Shown here one piece after another: positions 45,109 through 53,907 of a stretch of 64,000 nucleotides of DNA. Below the pieces are notes generated by a model. That model did no database searches and was not told the DNA's origin. It worked only from the letters and a program-made list of their open reading frames with translations. A program made the position numbers and the translations under genes. Position 1 is the first letter of the stretch; every line of letters starts with the position of its first letter. This stretch comes from Tepidiforma flava (GTDB lineage Bacteria > Chloroflexota > Dehalococcoidia > Tepidiformales > Tepidiformaceae), in the NCBI RefSeq assembly GCF_027594505.1, contig NZ_CP115149.1, positions 248,001-312,000 on the forward strand. Direction: 5' to 3'.

Positions 45109-46586
45109 GCCGGACGGTCGTCATCGGGAGCGGATTCGGCGGGCTGGCGGCGGCCGTGCGGATGGCGGCCCGCGGCCACCGGGTGACGCTGGTGGAGAAG
45201 CAGCCGCGCGCCGGGGCCGTGCGGCGCCGGTGGAGGCCGGGGGTTCCGGTTCGACGGCGGGCCGACCGTCATCACGGCCCCGTTCCTGTTCGAAGAGCTG
45301 TTCGCGCTCGCGGGGAGAAGATTCGAGGACTATGCCCGGCTCATCCCGGTGGACCCGTTCTACCGCATCTTCGACGCGAAGGGACGCTGGTTCGAGTACA
45401 ACGGCGACTTCGACGCAGTGGCGGCCCAGATTGCGCGCTGGAATCTGCGCGACATCGACGGGTATCGCCGGTTCCTCGAGGCGAGCCGCGCGATTTTCCA
45501 GAAGGGATTCGTCGAGCTGGCGGACGCGCCGTTCCTCCACGTCACGGACATGCTGCGCGTGGCGCCGGACCTCATCCGGCTGAAGTCGTACCGGTCGGTC
45601 TACGGGTTCGTCTCGCAGTACATCGAGGACCCGTTCCTGCGGCGGTGCTTCACGTTCCACCCGCTGCTGATCGGGGAAACCCGTTCGTGGCGTCGTCGAT
45701 TTACGCGATGATCCACCACCTCGAGCGGGAGTGGGGGTGTGGTACGCGGAGGGCGGAACCGGTGCGCTGGTCGATGCGCTGGTGCGGCTGTTCGAAGAGC
45801 TCGGCGGCGAGGTGCGGCTCGGGACCGAGGTGACGCGCATCCGGGTGCGGGGCCGGCGGGCGACGGGGTCGAACTCGCGAGCGGCGAGGTGCTCGAAGCG
45901 GACCGGGTGATTTGCAACGGGGACGTGCCGCAGGCGTACCTCTCGCTCATCGACCCGGAGCACCGGAGCTGGCGGAATTCGGACCTGCGCTACCGGAAGC
46001 TGACGGCCTACAGCATGTCGCTCTTCGTGGTGTACTTCGGGACGGACCGGCAGTACCGGGACACGCCGCTCGTGCACCACAACATCATCCTGAGCGAGCG
46101 GTACAGGGGCTCATCCGGGACATCTTCCGGGCGAAGGGGCTGCCCCGGGACTTCTCGCTCTACGTCCACGTGCCGACACTGACGGACCCGAGCGGCGCGC
46201 CGCCGGGGCACGAGGCGTTCTACGCACTCGCCGGTGCCGCACCTCGGTTCGCCGACGGACTGGGAGCGGATGGCGCCGCGCTACCGGGAGCTCATCCTCG
46301 AGTTCCTCGAACGGGAGTACCTGCCGGGGCTCCGCAGCCACATCGTCGTCGAGCGGACGATCGACCCGCGGCACTTCCGGGACAACCTGAACACCTACCT
46401 CGGGACCGGTTTCAGCGTGCAGCCCACGCTGTGGCAGTCGGCGTGGTTTCGGCCGCACAACCGCTCGGAAGACATCGACAACCTGTACTTCGTCGGGGCA
46501 GGCACGCACCCGGGGGCGGGGGTTCCGGGGTGCTTTCGTCGGCAAAGGTGGTCGAGCGGATCATCGCCGAGGAAGAAGGCGGGTGA
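45105..46586 (+). CDS. crtI: phytoene desaturase (frameshifted)
   Basis: FAD-dependent desaturase of about 493 aa turning phytoene into lycopene or a related polyene. The N-terminal dinucleotide fold is [37 protein letters not shown] and [16 protein letters not shown] follow, and the C-terminal bacterial-type signature region is [17 protein letters not shown]. The start GTG 45105 overlaps crtB. Several slips occur (near 45218, 45680, 45740, 45860, 46110, 46235 and 46530). The stop overlaps uvsE as GTGA. Confidence 0.93.
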
Positions 46587-47439
46587 CCGCAGGCTGGCGG
46601 TTCGGCTACCTCTGCGAAAACCGGATGCTGGGGGCGACGACGCTGCGGACGCTCCGGCTGGCGAACCTGACTGCCGAGCGGGCGCGGGAGAAGGCGGAGG
46701 CGAACATCGACGACCTCGAGCGGATGGTCCGGTTCAACGCCGAACACGGCATCGGCCTGCTGCGCATGGGCCAGCAGCTCATCCCGTTCGCCTCGCACCC
46801 GGCGTTCCCGTACGACTGGGCGGCGGTTCACGGGGAGCGGCTGGCGGAGATCGGCGCGCTGGCGCGGGCGGCCGGCGTCCGGCTGTCGATGCACCCGGGG
46901 CAGTTCGTGCAGCCAGGCAGCAGCCGGCCGGAGGTGGTCGAACGGTCGCTGGCGGAGCTGCGGTATTCGGCGCGGGTGCTCGAGCTGGCGGGCGCGGGGG
47001 ACGGCGTCATCGTGCTGCACGGCGGGCCGGCGGGGTCGCTCGAACGGCTCACGGCAGCGCTGGCGGGCGAGGACGCGGTGCTCCGGCACCTCGCGCTGGA
47101 GAACGACGAGCGGACGTGGAGCGTCCGCGACCTGCTGCCGGCGGCGCGCCGGCTCGGGGTGCCTGTGGCGGTCGATACGCTGCACCACGGCTGGAACCCG
47201 GGCGGGATGACGCTGCGCGAGGCGCTGAGCGAGGCGGCGGCGACCTGGCGGACGCGGCAGAAGGTGCACCTTTCCAGCCAGGCGCCGGGAGCGCGGCCCG
47301 GGGCGCATGCGGAGCTGGTCGAGCCGGACGACTTCGCGCGGTTGCGCGAGGCCGGAGCCGGGCTCACGCTGGACGTGATGGTGGAGGCGAAAGCGAAGGA
47401 GCTGGCGGTCTTCGCACTCCTCGGGCGCGCGCCGGATGA
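46583..47439 (+). CDS. uvsE: UV DNA damage endonuclease UvsE
   Basis: TIM-barrel endonuclease that nicks 5' to UV photoproducts. [12 protein letters not shown] opens the barrel. [55 protein letters not shown] and [11 protein letters not shown] carry the metal-binding Glu and His residues. [18 protein letters not shown] is the C-terminal end. The open frame runs to 47533, but a single-base slip near 47425 would bring TGA 47437-47439 into frame. That would recreate the ATGA overlap used at every other junction of this operon. Its place between crtI and a P450 links DNA repair to pigment synthesis. Confidence 0.9.
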
Positions 47440-48734
47440 GCGGGGCGAAGCCGCCGCGGACGGACGGGCTGGCCGCGAGGGACGGCCTCCGGGCGCTCTG
47501 GACGCTGCGGCACGGAACGCCGGGGCTGTATGAAGCGCTCGAGATCGCGCGGGCGGGGCTCGGGAACGTGTTCGAACTCGGCTTCGGGCGGTTCCGGCCG
47601 ATCGTCGTGGCGTCGCCGCAGGGTCTGCGCGAGGCGCTCGTCGAGCGCCGGGAGGAGTTCGGCTGGCGGCCGGAGGGCGACCCCGCGGTGCGGCTGTTCC
47701 GGCGGAGCATCCTCGTGACCGACGGGGATGAGCACGACCGGGCGCGGCAGGCGATGGCGCCAGCGTTCGAACCGGCCCGGCTTCGCGCCGCAGCGCCCGC
47801 CGTGCTGGCGGTCACCGATGACGAGCTGGACGGCTGGCCGGCGGAAGGCCGGGTCGAGGCGGTCGAGGCGATGCGACGGGTCGCGTGGCGGAGCTTCGAG
47901 CTTGTGTTCTTCGGGTACGACCTGCGGGGCGAGGAGCTGGAGCGGACGCTGCCGGGGCTGCTGGCGGCGCTGCGGTACATCGGGCCGGGGGTGTGGGTGC
48001 TGCGGGGGCGGGCCGGGGGCGTCCCGCGGCGGGTGCGGCCGCTCGAAGCGCACGTGCGGGGCGTCATCGCCGAGCGGAAAGGGCAGCCGGCCGAGCCGCC
48101 GACGATGCTGGACCTGCTGCTGGAGGCGTTCGACGACGAGCGGGTGCGCGACCACGCGCTGACGATGCTGATCGCGGGGCACGACACGAGCACGGCGCAG
48201 CTCTCGTGGGCGCTGCACCTGCTGGCGCGCAGCCCCGAGTGGCTGGCGCGGGCGACCCGCGAGGCCCGGCGGGCCCCGGATGGCGAGCGGCTGGCCGGGG
48301 TCCGCGCGGACGACCTGCCCGTCATCGACGCCGTGCTGAAGGAGACGCTGCGGCTGTGGCCGCCGATCCACGTGGGCGGGCGGTGGTCGCTGCGGGAGAC
48401 GGAGCTGGACGGCTATGCGATCCCGGCGGGGCAGCGGGTGATGCTTTCGTACTTCCTCGCGCAGCGCGACCCCGCGGCGTGGGCCGCGCCGGGGCGGTTC
48501 GACCCCGGCCGGTGGCTGGACGGCGGCGGCGCGCCTGGGCCGTACACCTACCTGCCGTTCGGCGGCGGGCCGCGCAACTGCATCGGCGCGGCGTTCGCGA
48601 ACCTGGAGGCGCGGCTCGTGCTGACGCGGGTGCTGCAGCGGTTCGACCTCGCGGTGACGCGGCGGCCGCTGCGGGGCGCGATGGGCGCGACGCTGGAGCC
48701 GCGCGGCGGCCTGCTGAGGGTGCGGCGCCGATGA
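47436..48734 (+). CDS. cytochrome P450
   Basis: A 432-aa intact P450. The I-helix is [16 protein letters not shown], the K-helix ExxR is in [10 protein letters not shown], and the heme loop is [20 protein letters not shown] with the Cys ligand near residue 384. It lies inside the carotenoid operon, with ATGA overlaps on both sides, so it probably oxidises a carotenoid. The Thermus CYP175 beta-carotene hydroxylase is a functional precedent. No ferredoxin or reductase gene is adjacent. Confidence 0.93.
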   Translation: MSGAKPPRTDGLAARDGLRALWTLRHGTPGLYEALEIARAGLGNVFELGFGRFRPIVVASPQGLREALVERREEFGWRPEGDPAVRLFRRSILVTDGDEHDRARQAMAPAFEPARLRAAAPAVLAVTDDELDGWPAEGRVEAVEAMRRVAWRSFELVFFGYDLRGEELERTLPGLLAALRYIGPGVWVLRGRAGGVPRRVRPLEAHVRGVIAERKGQPAEPPTMLDLLLEAFDDERVRDHALTMLIAGHDTSTAQLSWALHLLARSPEWLARATREARRAPDGERLAGVRADDLPVIDAVLKETLRLWPPIHVGGRWSLRETELDGYAIPAGQRVMLSYFLAQRDPAAWAAPGRFDPGRWLDGGGAPGPYTYLPFGGGPRNCIGAAFANLEARLVLTRVLQRFDLAVTRRPLRGAMGATLEPRGGLLRVRRR

Positions 48735-49512
48735 CCTACGGGGCGTTCCTCGGGCTGTACCTGCTGCCGCCTATCGTGACGCTGCTCGCGGCGGTCTTCC
48801 GCTGGCGGCCGGCGCCGCCGCTGCGGGAGCTGGCTGCGGGGATCGGCGTGCTTGCCGTCATCGCCGTGGTCTACACGACGCCGTGGGACAACTACCTCGT
48901 CGCTTCCGGGACGTGGACCTACCCCGAGGAGCGGACGTGGGGCATCCGGCTCGGGTGGGTGCCGCTGGAGGAGTACACGTTCTTCGTGCTGCAGACGGTG
49001 ATGACGGGGCTGTGGGTCGGGCTGCTGCTGCGGACCCGCGAGGCGAACGCGAGCGCGGCAAACGGGCGCGCGGTGCGGACCGCGGGCGCCATCGCCCTGC
49101 TCGGCGGCGCGGCTGCCGGGGCCGCGATGCTGGCCGGGCCCGAATCGCTGCGGTATCTCGGGCTGATCCTCGCGTGGGCGCTACCGCCGCTCGCGCTGCA
49201 GGCGGGGTTCGGCGCCGACATCCTGCTACGGCGGTGGCGAACGGTGCTGCCCGGCTTCGCGGTGCCGACCGCGTACCTCGCGGCGGCCGACACGATCGCC
49301 ATCGGCGCGGGGACGTGGCATATCACGGAACGAACATCGACCGGGGTGTTCCTGCCCGGGGGCTGCCGATCGAGGAGTTCGTGTTCTTCCTCGTGACGAA
49401 CCTGCTCCTGGCGTTCGGGCTGACGCTGTTCCTCGTGCCGGAAGGGCGGGAGCGGGCGCGGACGATGCTCGGCGCCCTGGGGCTCGCGCGCACGGAGCGG
49501 CAGGGCGCATGA
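48731..49512 (+). CDS. lycopene cyclase, fused CrtYc-CrtYd type (frameshifted)
   Basis: Integral membrane cyclase of about 260 aa with about seven hydrophobic helices. It contains two tandem lycopene_cyc domains. The first has TTPWDNYLVASGTWTY and PLEEYTFFVLQTVMTG; the second repeats the pattern with IAIGAGTWHIT and LPIEEFVFFLVTN. It closes psi-end rings of lycopene-type polyenes. A slip near 49335 separates the last quarter. Overlaps with the P450 and the PlsY-like gene show co-translation. Confidence 0.9.
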
Positions 49513-50080
49513 GCGGCGGCTGGGCGCTGGCCGGGTACGCGCTGGGGATGCTCCCGTTCGCGGCGTGGGCCGCGCGGCTCCGCGGGACGGACATCCGCCG
49601 GGTGGGGACGGCAACCCGGGGGCGGCGAACGCGTGGAAGGGCGCCGGGAAGGCGGCCGGCGCGGCCGCGGCCGTCGCGGACTGGGCAAAGGCGGCGCTGC
49701 CGGTCGCGCTGGCGCTGCGGCGGCAGGCGCGGGGCGCGGAACTGGTGGCGGCGGCGGCTGCGCCGGTGCTCGGGCACCGGACCAGCCCGCTGCTGGGCGG
49801 GCGGGGCGGAAAGGGGCTCGCGCCGACGTTCGGCGCCTGGACGGCGCTGGGCGGGCCGTGGGCGGCGGTGGCGTTCGGCGGCGCGCTCGGCGTTGGCTAC
49901 GGCCTGCTGCGGCTGCGCGAAGGCTGGGCTGTCGTGGCCGGGGCGCCGGCGCTGCTGGCCGCGCTCTGGAACCGGCCGCAGCGGCGCGGCGAGATCGCGG
50001 CGGCGTGGGTGCTGACGACGGCGTCGCTGGCGTGGGCGTACCGGCGGCAGTTCGGCTGGCCGCCGTTCCGGGCGCGATGA
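49509..50080 (+). CDS. PlsY-like acyltransferase (frameshifted)
   Basis: Membrane protein of about 190 aa with the motifs of the acyl-phosphate:glycerol-3-phosphate acyltransferase family: GDGNPGAANAWK near residue 33 (PlsY has GSGNPGATN), then TSPLLGGRGGKGLAPTFGAW with the GGKG motif. About five hydrophobic helices are visible. A slip near 49605 precedes the first motif. Inside the carotenoid operon, directly before a glycosyltransferase, it may serve pigment acylation rather than, or besides, phospholipid synthesis. That is an inference. Confidence 0.8.
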
Positions 50081-51254
50081 GGTCCGGCGCTGCCGCGCGG
50101 CTCGCGCTGCGCGCCGCGGCGCGGGCGTTTCGCGATGACCGGGGGTGCTCGTGTACCTCGGCGCGGTGCTGGCGAATACCGCATGGAATCTCTCGGGGGT
50201 CATCGACCTTCGGCCGGGAGACCGGCCGGCGCGGTGGCGTCCGCGGATCGCGGTGCTGGTGCCGGCGCGGGACGAGGCCGAGAACATTGGGCCGTGCGTC
50301 CGGTCGCTGCTGGCGCAGGACTGGCCGGACCTGCGGGTCATCGTGCTCGACGACGGGTCGACCGACGGGACGGGCGACGTCCTCCTGAGGCTGCAGCGGG
50401 AAGATGGGCGGCTCCGGGTGGTGACGGGCGCGCCGGTGCCGCCGGGCTGGCTGGGGAAGCCGTGGGCGTGCGCGCAGCTGGCGGCGGCTGCCGGTGACGC
50501 CGACCTGCTGCTCTTCGTCGACGCGGACACGCGGCACGCGCCGGGGATGGCGGCAGCGGTGGCGGCGGCGATAGAGCGGGATGGGCTGGGGATGCTCTCG
50601 GCGGTGCCGGGGCAGGAGCTGGGCGGCGCGGCGGAGCGCTGGCTGGTGCCGCTCATCCCGTGGGCGCTGATGATGCACCTTTCGCCGGCCGGGGCGCAGG
50701 CGTTCGGGTTCGCGCCGGCCGCGGGCGCGGTGGGGCAGGTGCTGGCGTTCCGGGCCGAGGCGTACCGGCGGCTGGGCGGACACGCGGCCGTGCGGGCCGA
50801 GGTCGCGGAAGACATAGCCTTCGCGCGGCTGGCGACGCGGGCCGGGGTCCGCTGGCGGGTCGCGGCGGGCTGGCGGGTGAGCCGCTGCCGGATGTACCGG
50901 GGCGGGGCGGAGGCGCTCGCCGGGCTCGAAAAGAACCTCTACCCGGCGCTGGGCGGCCGGGCGCTGTCCTTCGTGTTCGCGTGGGCGTGGGTCGTGCGGG
51001 CGTTCGCGTGGCCGGCTGCCGCTGCAGCCGCGGCCCTCTGCCGGGGGCGGCCGGGGCGCGCTGCTGCGCCGGCCGCGCAGCTGGCGCTCGGGGCTCTCAC
51101 GTGGCACCTCGTCGCGCGGCGGTTCGGGCTGCCCCGCCGGCTGGCGTTCGAAGGCCCGCTGACAGCGCTGGCGGGCGCGTGGGCAGCGGCGCGGTCGCTG
51201 CGGGCGTGGCGGGCCGGGACGGCGGCGTGGAAGGGCCGGCGGCTGGTCAGCTGA
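50077..51254 (+). CDS. GT2 family glycosyltransferase (frameshifted)
   Basis: GT-A fold membrane glycosyltransferase of about 392 aa. IAVLVPARDEAENIGPCVRS, VLDDGSTDGT, LLFVDADTRHAPG with the DxD motif, and VAEDIAFARLATRAG are visible. C-terminal hydrophobic helices follow, including VFAWAWVVRAFAWPAAAAAA. It resembles CrtQ/HpnB-type enzymes that glycosylate carotenoids or hopanoids. The start ATG 50077 overlaps the PlsY-like stop. A G6 run read as G5 near 50147 breaks the first 24 codons from the rest. It is the last gene of the carotenoid operon. Confidence 0.85.
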
Positions 51255-51941
51255 CGCGCTCGGCGAGGACGACGGTCCGGAACGGGTAGTTGCCCTCGTC
51301 CGGTGGCCCGCTGCAGGTCATCAGCACGATGCTTTCGCGGCCTTCGAGCCCGGCCAGCAGCGCGCCCATATCGATGGCCGCGAGGGGGTAATCGACCACG
51401 GAGGCGACGCGGTAGGTGTGGGTCGAGCCGTCGGTGAGGGCGACGGCGACGGATGCGCCGGGCTGGAGGGCTGCGAGGCGGAAGAAGATGCCGGGCCGGC
51501 CGCCGTATTCGTAGTGGGCGGCGAAGAACGTGGAGCCGCCGGTGCCGGGCAGGGAGGTGTAGGCGGGGTTCCAGCCGATGGAGACCGTGTCCTGGGGACG
51601 TCGAGGCGGCCGTAGGCGTCGAGACCGAGCCGGATGACCGGGGCGTCCGAGACGCCGATGGCGGGGATGGAGATGCCGGCAACGTCGACCGGGCCGGGCG
51701 GAGGCGGCGGGACGGGCTCGCCCGCATCGCGGCCGTACCGTTCGATGGCGCGGTCCCAGTCGGCGATGAAGCGGTCGTCGACGCGGGAGGGCAGGCCGGT
51801 GAGCGGGTCGCGGCCGATGTAACGCAGGGCCGGGGCGAACGGCGGAGGGTCGGCGGGGGCCTCCGCGGCGGCTGGCAGGGCAAGGGCGGCGATCAGCGCC
51901 GCGGCCGCGGCGAGAACGCTGCGGCGGCATCCTGTGCGCAC
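51247..51941 (-). CDS. class F-like sortase (frameshifted)
   Basis: Exported cysteine transpeptidase-like protein of about 231 aa. A signal peptide/anchor (VLAAAAALIAALALPAAAEA) is followed by the sortase barrel ISIPAIGVSDAPVIRLGLD. The catalytic His is in FFAAHYEYGG, Cys in IVLMTCSG, and Arg in NYPFRTVVLAERV. The layout is that of class F, with the usual GH(V/I)D replaced by AHYEY. One slip is near 51595. The start GTG 51941 is 6 nt after a minus-strand TACACT (51948-51953). Its end overlaps the GT2 end by 8 nt, tail to tail. No LPxTG-like substrate gene is seen nearby. Confidence 0.82.
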
Positions 51942-51947
51942 GCCGCC

Positions 51948-51953
51948 AGTGTA
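51948..51953 (-). promoter_or_regulatory. -10 box close to sortase start
   Basis: TACACT on the minus strand ends 6 nt before GTG 51941, again predicting a leaderless transcript. Confidence 0.4.
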
Positions 51954-51993
51954 GCGGCCCGGAGTGGTTCCCGGTATGGAGCCCGAATTGGCC

Positions 51994-52022
51994 CTGACGG
52001 GGTAACCTTTGGGCGGTACATT
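51994..52022 (+). promoter_or_regulatory. promoter of the 21-codon mini-gene
   Basis: CTGACG (51994-51999), a 17-nt spacer and TACATT (52017-52022). Transcription would start near 52029, about 38 nt before ATG 52067, in a local dip of GC content. Confidence 0.5.
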
Positions 52023-52066
52023 CGTTCTACGGTTTCGAAGGGCCGCAGTGGCCGCGGAGGTCGACG

Positions 52067-52132
52067 ATGGCACGCACGAGCACCCATCAGCTCCCGTCCC
52101 GTGACGGGTTCGCGAAGGAATTCCCAGCGTAA
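52067..52132 (+). CDS. 21-codon small ORF in its own transcription unit
   Basis: ATG 52067 to TAA 52130-52132 encodes a 21-residue peptide ending GFAKEFPA. GGAGG at 52056-52060 lies 6 nt before the ATG, a strong Shine-Dalgarno by the standard of this window. A promoter upstream and a canonical terminator 28 nt downstream frame it as a transcript of about 160 nt. It could encode a micropeptide or be a small RNA with a decoy ORF. I recognise no homolog. Confidence 0.5.
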   Translation: MARTSTHQLPSRDGFAKEFPA

Positions 52133-52159
52133 GGGTCTACCTTTCGAGACGACGGCACA

Positions 52160-52194
52160 GCGCCGTACCGCGAAAGGTACGGCGCTTTTCTTTT
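52160..52194 (+). terminator. Rho-independent terminator
   Basis: A perfect 10-bp stem (GCGCCGTACC at 52160-52169, complement at 52176-52185) with a 6-nt loop GCGAAA is followed directly by TTTTCTTTT. It is the most canonical intrinsic terminator in the window. Confidence 0.92.
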
Positions 52195-52296
52195 CCCAAC
52201 TCATCGATCCGTCTCAACAGTGACAGCTGACGCTGCGCGTCGGCTGGTTGGTCGTTTTCGTCACGTTCACTGCGTGTTTTTCCAGGAGGTGTCGAC
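52195..52296 (+). other. T-rich leader upstream of the 86-aa gene
   Basis: 102 nt of unusually T-rich sequence (TTGGTCGTTTTCGTCACGTT) between the terminator and the next small gene. It probably holds the promoter and 5' UTR of 52297-52557, but I cannot assign boxes with confidence. Confidence 0.35.
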
Positions 52297-52557
52297 ATGT
52301 TGCACCCGATGCTGGGCCATTCGGTGCAGGAAACTGCGTGGATCACCGGAAAACCGCTCGGCGCGGAGGTCGAGCGGCGGCCGGGGTTCGTCCACCGGGC
52401 AGCGCTCGCTGCGCTGCGGCGGGAACGCCGCCGGGAGGCGACCATCGCGGCTGAGGCTGCGGAGGCGCTCGCGGCGGCGCAGGCGGTGAAGCGAACCGCG
52501 CCGGGGCGCCCGGCTCCGGCCAGTGAGGAGCCCGCGGTGCGCGGGCAGGGCCGCTAA
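52297..52557 (+). CDS. hypothetical small basic protein, 86 aa
   Basis: Unrecognised. AGGAGGT at 52284-52290 precedes ATG 52297 at ideal distance, the best Shine-Dalgarno of the window. The N-terminal half is MLHPMLGHSVQETAWITGK. It is followed by an Arg/Ala-rich helix (AALAALRRERRREATIAAEA) and a Pro/Ala-rich basic tail. It ends 4 nt before a 30-bp palindromic terminator, so it is a monocistronic unit. It could bind nucleic acid, but nothing proves it. Confidence 0.65.
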   Translation: MLHPMLGHSVQETAWITGKPLGAEVERRPGFVHRAALAALRRERRREATIAAEAAEALAAAQAVKRTAPGRPAPASEEPAVRGQGR

Positions 52558-52560
52558 ACG

Positions 52561-52590
52561 CCGGGGCTCCCCGAATTCGGGGAGCCCCGG
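52561..52590. terminator. 30-bp palindromic bidirectional terminator
   Basis: A perfect 30-bp palindrome, a G/C-rich 12-bp stem around GAATTC, followed by TTCTTC on the plus strand. It separates the plus-strand 86-aa gene from the convergent minus-strand diiron-like operon. Confidence 0.85.
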
Positions 52591-52615
52591 TTCTTCGTCG
52601 CGAGCGGCGAGGCTG

Positions 52616-53835
52616 TCAGGCCTGGATGGCCTGTTCGAGCCGGCCGTTGATGTGCTTGCGAATGAAGGTCGCTTTCTGGAGGTCGGCGAGGTAGTTATCG
52701 ACCTGGAGCTTGCGGAGGTCGCGGAGCTTGCGCTTGCCTTCTTCGATGTTGGCGACGCCGCCGCCGAGGAGGATGGCAAGGGGTTCGCTGACGGCGGGGT
52801 CGGCCCAGTCCTTCCCCATGCGGGACTCCGCCTTGTTGAAGTAGAGGTTCTGCTCGTCGCGGCGGTCGGGGAGCTTGAAGAGCATGTGCTTCATGCGCTC
52901 GATGTGGTAGTCGAGCATGCGTTTGCGGTCGCGGGCGACGAAGCGGTAGAGGTCGCGCTCGAGCTCGTTCTGGGCGAACTCGTCGCCGTGGGAGAAGAGC
53001 GTGTAGAGCATCGAGTCCTGGACGAAGAGGATGGCGGCGAGTTCGGGGAACGAGCGGGCTTCCTTCGCGACGCGGGAGTAGTCAGTCGGGGCCTGGAGGC
53101 CGAGGCCGCCGCCGTTGGCGAGCGCGCGCTTGCGGAATGCTTCGCTGTGGCGGGCGAGGTCGTAGATGATGGTGGAGAGGAAGAGCTTGAGCTCGAGGAA
53201 GCCGTAGGAGATCTCGGGCAGCCAGCCGGACCAGAGGGCGCCGGTGAAGTAGGCGCGCTCGGACTGTTCGGTCATGAACTGGCAGACGGCGCGCTCGAGG
53301 TCGTGGGGGAGCGGTTCGAGGCTGTTCCAGTTGAGGTCGGTGGCGGAGACCCAGCGATCGCGGATGGCCTCTTCGTAGAGGGGGACGCAGCAATCGGCCC
53401 AGACGAGGGCTTTTTCGAAGATGGTGTACCCCATGTCCTCGACGATGGGGTTGGGGTAGGAGCCGCGGGCGATTTCCGAGCGGTTGGTCCAGACGTCCGG
53501 GACGTCGCCGTAGGTGCCGATCATGAGGTCGGCGATGGTGAGGCCCATGGCGGGGTCGCTGGGGCGGGCGCGGATGCCCCACTCGGTGGGGACGTTCATC
53601 CAGGAGAGGTCGCGGGGGATGGCCGTCTGGCCGCCCTGGAGGAACTCTTTCGCGCGCTGGCCGTCGACGCCGGCGCGGAGGGCCTGCCAGATGACCTGGA
53701 GGGAGTGGCCCTTGGCGAGGGCGAGTTCGATGAGGCCGTCCTCCCAGCCGAGTTCGCGGGCTTTATCGCGGGCTTCCTGGGGATTTCGACTTTCGTGGCC
53801 TGGGCGGCGCGGGCGAGAGCCTCTCCGGTGGACAT
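52616..53835 (-). CDS. ferritin/R2-like protein with degenerate diiron site (frameshifted)
   Basis: Helical protein of about 406 aa, paralogous to the next gene upstream (53908-54949). Shared blocks include WADCCVPLYEEAIRDRW, FRKRALANGGGLGLQ and EPLAILLGGGVANIEEG. The metal ligands are mostly gone. Where the partner has DEARH this protein has DLARH, where the partner has QAEGF it has QDSML, and where the partner has DESRH it has DRKRM. It has an extra N-terminal region (ARELGWEDGLIELALAKGHS) and starts at ATG 53835, with a slip near 53785. It is probably a structural or regulatory partner of the active paralog, as in alpha/beta pairs of diiron monooxygenases. Confidence 0.8.
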
Positions 53836-53907
53836 TGGGCAAGACTCCGTGGACGGGGGCTGGGGGCCGCAGGCGCGGCCGGGCGGGCGGACGAGGGCGG
53901 GACGGCG

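Noticed and set aside
46583-47533. UvsE extending to 47533
   Set aside because: This would overlap the P450 by 98 nt with an Ala/Gly-rich tail. A single missing base gives a stop forming the same ATGA overlap seen at the other junctions.
5000-51254. Programmed ribosomal frameshifting as the explanation of frame changes
   Set aside because: The changes occur in unrelated housekeeping genes that never use recoding, at many positions per gene, without slippery heptamers or stimulatory structures, and mostly at shortened G/C runs.
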